This document shows, piece by piece, positions 7,188 to 12,632 of a stretch of 12,632 bases of DNA (positions are counted from its first letter, which is position 1; every line of letters begins with the position of its first letter). A model generated the notes under the pieces. That model saw only the letters and a list, made by a program, of their open reading frames with translations, was not told the origin of the DNA and made no database searches. The stretch is from GCA-2748575 sp033722575 (lineage in GTDB: Bacteria > Pseudomonadota > Gammaproteobacteria > Pseudomonadales > Ketobacteraceae): NCBI GenBank assembly GCA_033722575.1, contig JAWVYU010000125.1, positions 1 through 12,632 on the forward strand, written 5' to 3'. The position numbers and the translations under genes were made by a program.

Positions 7188-7215
7188 ATCATACAAAAAT
7201 TTATTGGTCTGTTAA
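7188..7215 (-). promoter_or_regulatory. Sigma70-like promoter candidate for argA
   Basis: On the - strand TTAACA (7210-7215, 5 of 6 against TTGACA), a 16-base spacer and TATGAT (7188-7193, 5 of 6 against TATAAT). The predicted transcript start would be near 7181, giving a leader of about 30 bases before the argA ATG with its AGGGA site. The -35 element and part of the spacer lie inside the last codons of putA, so argA could be expressed both from this site and by read-through. No convincing ArgR operator was recognised next to it. Confidence 0.5.
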
Positions 7216-10200
7216 CAGTGTTGTATTGCCGCCAATGGCGGCGGTATTAATGGAATAGGATTTTTCATGCATCAGCCGTAACAGGTAATGGGGGCCGCCG
7301 GCTTTGGGTCCGGTGCCGGAAAGGCCGCGTCCGCCAAAGGGCTGTACGCCCACAGTGGCACCGATCATGTTGCGGTTTATATACACATTGCCCACCTGCA
7401 CGCGCCGCGCAATATCCTGGGCAAACCCCTGTATTCTGCTGTGAATTCCCAGGGTCAGGCCGAACCCGGTACCGTTGATCTGGTCGATCACCTGGTCAAT
7501 CTCCCCGCTTTTGTAGCTGATCACGTGGAGTACCGGACCAAACACTTCATCGTACAGGTCATTGATATGATCAATGTGGATCAGTGCGGGGGCCACGAAA
7601 TGCCCCAGCCGGCAGGTATCATCCAGTTCGCACTGGTAAATCAGTTGTCCCTTGCTGCCAAAGCGCTCGATATGCATGTCCAGCTCCGACTTGGCTTTGC
7701 GGTTGATCACCGGGCCAATGTCGGTATCCAGTTTGAGCGGGTCACCCACATGAAGTTCACGCATATAGCCGGTGAGCAGGTTGATAATGCGGTCCTTGAT
7801 ATCTTCCTGCACGTACAGTACCCGCAAAGCTGAGCAGCGCTGGCCGGCACTGTCGAAGGCAGACACGGCGATGTCCTTGACCACCTGTTCCGGTAAGGCG
7901 GAGCTGTCCACGATCATGGCGTTCTGGCCGCCGGTTTCCGCCACAAAGGGAATTATGGGGCCGCTGCGCTTCGCCAGCGCCCGGTTGATGCTGCTGGCCG
8001 CCCCATAGGAGCCGGTGAACATCACGGCGCTCAGGCGGGATTCATTAAGAATGGAGGGTTCCAGGTATTTGGCGGGGCAGGGCAAGAGTTGTATCACATC
8101 CTCGGGAAACCCGGCTTCATGAAACAGTTCAACGGCACGGGCGGCAATCAGCGGAGTCATCGTGGATGGCTTGGCAATCACGGTGTTGCCTGCAGCCAGG
8201 GCGGCGGTCACCTGGCCGGTAAAAATGGCCAGGGGAAAATTCCAGGGGCTGATACAAAGCACGGTGCCGCGGGGCTCCATGGCCAGGGCATTGCGTTCGC
8301 CGGTGGGCCCTTTCAGTTCAGTGCTCTCGCTCATCAGTTTGCGTGCCTGCAGCGCATAATAACGGCAGAAATCCACGGCTTCCCGCACCTCGCCCAGGGC
8401 ATTGGCAAGGGTCTTGCCTGCCTCGCGCATGGCCAGTGCCATCAGCTCGTTAGCGTTTTCCTCGTACAGGTTGGACAGGGTTACCAGCAGATCAGCGCGC
8501 ATATCAGGCGTGTAATCGCGCCAGCGGGTCTGTGCTTCCAGGCTGCGGTCAAAGGCCCTGTGGCAATCTTTTTTGCTTGATCGTGCATAGCTCCCCAGGC
8601 AGTCCTGCATATCTGCGGGATTGTGCAGCAGCACGGCGTCACCGCTTTCACGGGCGGGTTCATTCAGGTGCCATTCCCGGGTAAGGAAGGGTTCCATGCC
8701 GCGCTTGAGGGTTTTCAGCGTATGGCTGTTTTCCAGGTCCAGGCCGCGTGAGTTGCGCCGTTCGGGACTGAAAAGCTTGCCGGGTCTGGGAATCTGCGGG
8801 TGCCGCAGGCGTTCATAACCGCGCAATGTCTTTACCGGGTTTTCAATCAGCTTTTCAGTGGCCACCCCCTGATTCAGCAGGCGGACAAAGGAGCTGTTGG
8901 CGCCGTTTTCCAGCAGCCTGCGCACCAGGTAGGGCAGAACCTCCTTGTAATGCCCCACGGGAGCGTACACCCGACAGCGAATACCTTCGTAATTCGCCAG
9001 CAGGTGATCATAAAGCGCGTCCCCCATGCCGTGGAGGCGCTGGAATTCATAATTGAAATTTTCCCGCTCCCTCACAAAGGTCAGAATGCTGGCCACGGTA
9101 TGGGCGTTGTGGGTGGCAAACTGGGGCAACAGAAAATGTTTTTCCTTGATCAGCTCCCGGGCGCAAACCAGGTAGGACAGATCCGTACCGGCTTTGAGTG
9201 TGAACACCGGGTAATCGTCCAGCCCCAGTAACTGGGCCTGCTTGATTTCGGTATCCCAGTAGGCGCCTTTCACCAGGCGCACAGGGATCTGGCAATGAAT
9301 GCTTTTGCTCAGTGAAATCAGCCAGTCCAACACTCCCAGTGCTCTTTTCTGATAGGCCTGTACCGCCAGCCCCAGTTTGCCCCAGTGGCGGAACGGCTCT
9401 GAGCCAATGACATCGGCAAAGAGTTTCAGCTGGGGTTCCAGGCGCCAGGTCTCTTCGGCATCTATGGTCACCGGCACGTCGTTTTCGCAGGCGCAGGTCA
9501 GCAGATCCAGCAGGTTGTCTTTCAGTTTTCTCAGGCCCTCCGCCTGACGCAGTTCGAAGCGGGGGTGAAGCGCCGACAGCTTGATGGAGATGGCGGCCGC
9601 ATCAGGCTGGGTTTTGTGCTGCTCCGCCACACCGAGAATGCCGCTGCGGTAGGCCTCCATGTATTTGTCCACATCCTGCTGGCGCATGGCGGCTTCTCCC
9701 AGCATGTCGTAGGAGTGCTTGTAGCCTTTTTCGATTTCGGTAAAGTTATTCTGAATGGCTTCGCTGATGGTTTCGCCTGCCACAAACTGCTGGCCGATCA
9801 TCAGCATGGCCCGGCGCAGGGCTTTCAGTGCCACCGGCTCACCCAGTTTGCGGATCAGTCCTTTCACCTGTTCGCCAAACCAGGCCGGCCCTTTTTGCTC
9901 GCTCTTCAGCAGCTTGCCGGTAAGCACCAATCCCCAGGTGGAAAAGTTCACCCAGAACGTGTCGCTGTGGCCCAGATGCTGGCTCCAGTTGGCTGTGTCC
10001 AGCTTGTCCCGCAAAAAACGCTCGGCGGTGTCGTTATCGGGGATCCGCAGCAAGGCTTCTGCCAGGCACATCAGTGTTATGCCTTCGTAGTTATCCAGGC
10101 CGTATTCTTTCAGGAAGGTTTCAATGTGCATGCCGCCCTTGTGCTTGCGGATACCTTCCACCAGATCCAGGCCATACTGAAGGATCTGCTCCTGTTCCAG

Positions 10201-10338
10201 CTGATCGGGCTGATACCGCTCCAGCAGCTCGCTCAGCAGGGTTTCTTCATTTTTCAGGTGTTCTTTGGCTATGGCGTCGTTAAACGGAAATTCGCCCGCT
10301 GCATAAAAGGGCGATGCAAACTCCAGGGCTTTTGCCAT
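7201..10338 (-). CDS. putA: Bifunctional proline dehydrogenase / L-glutamate-gamma-semialdehyde dehydrogenase PutA
   Basis: A 1045-residue enzyme that oxidises proline to pyrroline-5-carboxylate with FAD (electrons to quinone) and then to glutamate with NAD+. An N-terminal helical region precedes the PRODH barrel (about 220-480), seen in TIDAEETWRLEPQL, RLVKGAYWDTE, ATHNAHTVA, FQRLHGMG and the proline-binding R473-R474 in VRRLLENGANSSFV. The aldehyde dehydrogenase domain (about 540-1020) shows WNFPLAIFTGQ, AAGNTVIAKPS, FTGS, E801 in ETGGQ and the catalytic C835 in GQRCSALR; the 34-residue E-C spacing is the family norm. There is no ribbon-helix-helix domain, so unlike E. coli PutA it should not repress its own gene, and it lacks the long C-terminal domain (minimalist bifunctional type). 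The ATG at 10338 has AGAGG 6 bases upstream. A TTG 20 codons earlier lacks such a site. argA follows after 50 bases. Confidence 0.96.
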   Translation of the reverse strand: MAKALEFASPFYAAGEFPFNDAIAKEHLKNEETLLSELLERYQPDQLEQEQILQYGLDLVEGIRKHKGGMHIETFLKEYGLDNYEGITLMCLAEALLRIPDNDTAERFLRDKLDTANWSQHLGHSDTFWVNFSTWGLVLTGKLLKSEQKGPAWFGEQVKGLIRKLGEPVALKALRRAMLMIGQQFVAGETISEAIQNNFTEIEKGYKHSYDMLGEAAMRQQDVDKYMEAYRSGILGVAEQHKTQPDAAAISIKLSALHPRFELRQAEGLRKLKDNLLDLLTCACENDVPVTIDAEETWRLEPQLKLFADVIGSEPFRHWGKLGLAVQAYQKRALGVLDWLISLSKSIHCQIPVRLVKGAYWDTEIKQAQLLGLDDYPVFTLKAGTDLSYLVCARELIKEKHFLLPQFATHNAHTVASILTFVRERENFNYEFQRLHGMGDALYDHLLANYEGIRCRVYAPVGHYKEVLPYLVRRLLENGANSSFVRLLNQGVATEKLIENPVKTLRGYERLRHPQIPRPGKLFSPERRNSRGLDLENSHTLKTLKRGMEPFLTREWHLNEPARESGDAVLLHNPADMQDCLGSYARSSKKDCHRAFDRSLEAQTRWRDYTPDMRADLLVTLSNLYEENANELMALAMREAGKTLANALGEVREAVDFCRYYALQARKLMSESTELKGPTGERNALAMEPRGTVLCISPWNFPLAIFTGQVTAALAAGNTVIAKPSTMTPLIAARAVELFHEAGFPEDVIQLLPCPAKYLEPSILNESRLSAVMFTGSYGAASSINRALAKRSGPIIPFVAETGGQNAMIVDSSALPEQVVKDIAVSAFDSAGQRCSALRVLYVQEDIKDRIINLLTGYMRELHVGDPLKLDTDIGPVINRKAKSELDMHIERFGSKGQLIYQCELDDTCRLGHFVAPALIHIDHINDLYDEVFGPVLHVISYKSGEIDQVIDQINGTGFGLTLGIHSRIQGFAQDIARRVQVGNVYINRNMIGATVGVQPFGGRGLSGTGPKAGGPHYLLRLMHEKSYSINTAAIGGNTTLLTDQ

Positions 10339-10344
10339 GCGATG

Positions 10345-10349
10345 CCTCT
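10345..10349 (-). promoter_or_regulatory. Ribosome binding site deciding the putA start
   Basis: AGAGG on the - strand, 6 bases before the ATG at 10338. The upstream in-frame TTG at 10398 has no purine-rich site before it, and the 20 residues it would add (beginning MSQTLNWFIPD) do not look like the start of any PutA I know. The ATG is therefore preferred. Confidence 0.6.
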
Positions 10350-10427
10350 GTCTGTGAAAACGCGGATCCGGAATAAACCAGTTTAAAGTTTGGCTCAAGC
10401 CAGGGAAAGCGTCTAATGGGGGATGTC

Positions 10428-10475
10428 ACAAAAGCACCTAAGATATGGCGCAGACAGGATTTTTTGCGCTTTTGT
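10428..10475. repeat. Inverted repeat in the putA / gspE-like divergent intergenic region
   Basis: ACAAAAGC (10428-10435) and GCTTTTGT (10468-10475) are perfect 8-base inverted arms 32 bases apart. A second pair, GCGCA (10448-10452) and TGCGC (10465-10469), is nested within. They sit between the divergent genes, where the promoters of both should lie, so a shared operator is possible. I found only weak promoter hexamers for either gene; for the + strand gene TTGGCC (10486-10491) and TAAACT (10511-10516) are 19 bases apart, which is too wide to be convincing. A transcription terminator is unlikely, as no gene ends here. Confidence 0.4.
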
Positions 10476-10540
10476 TAAGCCAGTCTTGGCCATTCCCCCG
10501 GCAGGGGCGCTAAACTGTGAGTAAGTCAGGTGTTATATGA

Positions 10541-12364
10541 TTGAATAACAGGCAGGTTACGGGCGTGACAGTATCCAACAAGCGGGCAAATTTTCAGCTG
10601 CCCAATACCATCATTGATTTGCGCTGGGTGCTGGATCAGCTGGTGGAGGACGGCCGCATCAGCGAGCGCGACGCCAACTTCGTCGCCGGTATGCGTCGGG
10701 AAAAAGAGGAGCTGCGCTGGAACCCCATCCAGTTTGTTGCCAAATACCAGCTTCAGGACCAGCAGGACGAGCACGGTCACCTGACCCTGGACCGGCTTAC
10801 CGAGTGGCTGGCGAAAAAGGCCGATCAGCCGGTGTACCACATTGACCCCCTGAAGGTGGATGTGGACGCAGTGACTGATGTCATGTCTTTCAACTTTGCC
10901 GAACGCCACCAGATACTCTGTGTGGAAGTTCGCGACGATGAAGTGGTGATTGTCAGTGGCCAGCCCTTTTACCGGGAGTGGGAGCACGGCCTGTCCCAGA
11001 CCCTGAGGGACAAACATATCACCCGCATGGTGGCCAACCCCGCCGACATCCAGCGCTATACCCTGGAATTCTACAATCTGGCCCGTTCCGTGATCGGCGC
11101 CACCGGCAAGGGCGGCCAGAACCTGTCTGGCGTGACCAACTTCGAACAGTTACTGCATCTGGGTGAATTGAAGTCGCCCGATGCCAACGATCAGCACATT
11201 GTGAATATTGTGGACTGGTTGCTGCAGTATGCGTTTGATCAGCGTGCCAGTGATATTCATCTGGAACCCCGCCGGGAACATGCCTATGTGCGATTTCGTA
11301 TCGACGGGGTCCTGCACGACGTTTACGAGATGCCGGCCAATGTGATGGCGGCGGTGGTGAGCCGTATCAAAATACTGGGGCGTATGGATGTGGCGGAAAA
11401 ACGCCGGCCCCAGGATGGCCGCCTGAAAACCAAAAGCGTGGAGGGCCATGAGGTGGAACTGCGCCTGTCCACCCTGCCTACCGCCTTCGGTGAAAAGCTG
11501 GTAATGCGGGTGTTCGACCCGGACGTGCTGGTGCGTTCCGCCATGGAAATGGGGCTGGCGGACGAGGATTACGAGCGCTGGCAGTCCATGGTGAGCCAGC
11601 CCAACGGCATTGTGCTGGTGACCGGGCCCACGGGTTCCGGTAAAACCACGACCCTGTATTCCACCCTGAAGCAGCTGGCCACCCGGGAAGTGAATGTCTG
11701 TACGATTGAGGACCCCATTGAAATGGTGGAACCCTCCTTTAACCAGATGCAGGTGGTGGAGAATATCAAGCTGGGTTTTGCCGACGGGATCAAGGCGCTG
11801 CTGCGCCAGGACCCGGATATCATCATGGTGGGGGAGATCCGTGATCTGTCCACGGCGAACATGGCCATCCAGGCGGCCCTCACAGGGCACCTGGTGATAT
11901 CCACCCTGCACACCAACGATGCGCCGTCCGCCATCACCCGTCTGATGGATCTGGGGGTGCCCCCTTACCTGATCGGCGCCACCATGCTGGGCGTGATGGC
12001 TCAGCGGCTGGTGCGCACCCTGTGCCCCCACTGCAAGCGCGATACCTACCTGGACCCGGATGTATGGGAAAACCTGATCACCCCCTGGAAAAGCAAGCTG
12101 CCGGAGAAGGTGAAAATGCCCGTGGGGTGCCTAGAATGCCGGAAAACCGGCTATCTGGGGCGGATCGGCATTTATGAGGTGATGCCTTTTTCCCAGGATA
12201 TCAAGGACATGATCACCCACTCCGAACCCATTGTGTCCATTAAAAAGCAGGCCATGAAAGAGGGCATGCGCACCCTGCGCCTCAGTGGCGCCAACAAGGT
12301 GGCCGCCGGTGTCACCACACCCGAGGAAGTGCTGCGGGTGGCGCCAAAGTCGCTTACCAAGTGA
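10541..12364 (+). CDS. GspE/PulE/PilB-type secretion or pilus-assembly ATPase (orphan)
   Basis: A 607-residue hexameric-type motor ATPase of the type II secretion / type IV pilus superfamily, expected at the cytoplasmic face of the inner membrane. The N-terminal 180 or so residues form a GspE-N-like region, starting around LPNTIIDLRWVLDQLVEDGRIS. The ATPase core shows ASDIHLEPR, the Walker A GPTGSGKTT (362-370, K368), the Asp-box TIEDPIE, Walker B around DPDIIMVGEIRD (424-435, E432) and the His-box GHLVISTLHTNDAPSA. C-PH-C and C-LE-C form the tetracysteine zinc site of GspE/PilB proteins, followed by GYLGRIGIYEV. All motor motifs are intact. No pilin, inner-membrane platform or secretin gene is nearby, so which machine it drives is unknown. 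Start: TTG at 10541 with CAGG 10 bases upstream, or GTG at 10565 with AGG 8 bases upstream; the choice is open. putA is divergent. Confidence 0.9.
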   Translation: MNNRQVTGVTVSNKRANFQLPNTIIDLRWVLDQLVEDGRISERDANFVAGMRREKEELRWNPIQFVAKYQLQDQQDEHGHLTLDRLTEWLAKKADQPVYHIDPLKVDVDAVTDVMSFNFAERHQILCVEVRDDEVVIVSGQPFYREWEHGLSQTLRDKHITRMVANPADIQRYTLEFYNLARSVIGATGKGGQNLSGVTNFEQLLHLGELKSPDANDQHIVNIVDWLLQYAFDQRASDIHLEPRREHAYVRFRIDGVLHDVYEMPANVMAAVVSRIKILGRMDVAEKRRPQDGRLKTKSVEGHEVELRLSTLPTAFGEKLVMRVFDPDVLVRSAMEMGLADEDYERWQSMVSQPNGIVLVTGPTGSGKTTTLYSTLKQLATREVNVCTIEDPIEMVEPSFNQMQVVENIKLGFADGIKALLRQDPDIIMVGEIRDLSTANMAIQAALTGHLVISTLHTNDAPSAITRLMDLGVPPYLIGATMLGVMAQRLVRTLCPHCKRDTYLDPDVWENLITPWKSKLPEKVKMPVGCLECRKTGYLGRIGIYEVMPFSQDIKDMITHSEPIVSIKKQAMKEGMRTLRLSGANKVAAGVTTPEEVLRVAPKSLTK

Positions 12365-12544
12365 GAGGGATACCAAAGTTTACAGAATCCCGGATTCCAA
12401 TTGTTATGCCGGCACCGTAGAATGAGGCACTTATCATCGGTTCTTACAAGAATAACAAGAGCTTAAGCAATGTGACCGGGTCACAGAAGCAGCTCGAACG
12501 GCCGAAATAATTTAAAAAAGCAGAATAATAAGCGCTCCCGTTTC
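12365..12544. other. Palindrome-rich intergenic region before the last gene
   Basis: These 180 bases contain no recognisable gene or RNA. They hold four short dyads in about 100 bases: GAATCC-C-GGATTC (12385-12397), TTCTT-AC-AAGAA (12441-12452), GCTTAAGC (12461-12468) and TGTGACC-G-GGTCACA (12471-12485). None is followed by a run of T, so none is a convincing terminator for the ATPase gene. A weak promoter candidate is TTCCAA (12395-12400), 17 bases, then TAGAAT (12418-12423). The last 60 bases are A-rich and AT-richer than the rest of the window. Confidence 0.5.
12471..12485. promoter_or_regulatory. Perfect 15-base operator-like palindrome TGTGACC-G-GGTCACA
   Basis: TGTGACCGGGTCACA is a perfect dyad around one central G, about 60 bases before the ATG of the last gene. 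The half-sites TGTGA/TCACA are those of CRP/Vfr-type regulators, but their spacing is 5 bases instead of the canonical 6. It may therefore belong to another dimeric regulator. Its position fits control of the downstream gene, but the promoter is not clear. Confidence 0.5.
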
Positions 12545-12632
12545 ATGAAAAAATTCCTTGCGGCCTATTCCCTCCGGCGAAATTTTCGCTACCTGATGGC
12601 AAGACCCGCCACCAACTTTGATGTGGTAGACG
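12545..12632 (+). CDS. Probable acyltransferase-3 family membrane protein, N-terminal fragment
   Basis: Only the first 29 codons are in the window; the gene continues past the right edge. The peptide starts MKKFLAAYSLRRNFRYLMA and continues to NFDVVD. A basic N-terminus followed by a block of this type (F-D-x-V/L-D, normally continuing as GIRALSILWV in the family) is how many acyltransferase-3 (OafA/YrhL-like) multi-pass membrane proteins begin. These transfer acyl groups to sugars of surface polysaccharides or lipids. This is a recognition from a very short fragment and could be wrong. The first in-frame upstream stop is at 12473-12475, and the ATG at 12545 is the first ATG after it, but there is no clear ribosome binding site, so translation may be weak or start elsewhere. 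Confidence 0.5.
   Translation, partial: MKKFLAAYSLRRNFRYLMARPATNFDVVD

Noticed and set aside
10447..10467. TGGC ... TTGC as a sigma54 promoter before the ATPase gene
   Set aside because: The GG and GC elements are much farther apart than the fixed -24/-12 spacing allows.
12385..12397. GAATCC-C-GGATTC as the terminator of the ATPase gene
   Set aside because: A one-base loop cannot form a normal hairpin and no T-run follows.

Overview
The window reads as chromosomal DNA of a marine-type gammaproteobacterium. The base composition is moderately GC-rich and coding density is high. Three things point to that lineage: an LpoB-type lipoprotein, an ArgA that resembles the enterobacterial enzyme along its whole length, and a Gram-negative class GN sortase beside its dedicated VIT/VWA substrate. 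The genus cannot be fixed from the sequence alone. I see no tRNA, rRNA, CRISPR array, insertion sequence or phage gene. No gene-free stretch exceeds 300 bases.

Left part (1-3260, + strand): a compact cassette holds a large VIT/VWA surface protein with a C-terminal sorting signal, a class GN sortase that overlaps it by ATGA, and, 20 bases later with its own ribosome binding site, a small protein of the family databases label 'ADP-ribosylation/crystallin J1'. The first gene's frame is open to the left edge, so its true start may lie outside the window.

Centre (3261-10338, all - strand). In transcription order the genes are putA (proline to glutamate), argA (N-acetylglutamate synthase), a two-module DsbA/HCCA-isomerase-fold protein, a YkgJ-like cysteine-cluster protein and lpoB. 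PutA makes glutamate and ArgA acetylates glutamate, so their adjacency makes metabolic sense. A good sigma70-like promoter overlapping the 3' end of putA suggests argA can also be transcribed on its own. The DsbA-fold gene and the cysteine-cluster gene are 23 bases apart and probably co-transcribed. lpoB follows after about 130 bases, and its stop codon abuts the stop of the convergent small gene with no base between them.

Right part (10339-12632, + strand): a region between putA and the next gene, divergent from it, leads into an orphan GspE/PulE/PilB-type secretion ATPase with no pilus or secretion partners beside it. After it come 180 bases unusually rich in small palindromes, including a perfect TGTGACC-G-GGTCACA dyad. 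The window ends in the first 29 codons of what looks like an acyltransferase-3 family membrane protein.

Most genes are recognisable families. The parts least explained are the small ADP-ribosylation-like gene in the sortase cassette, the degenerate internal duplication in the DsbA-fold protein, and the palindrome-rich leader at the right end.
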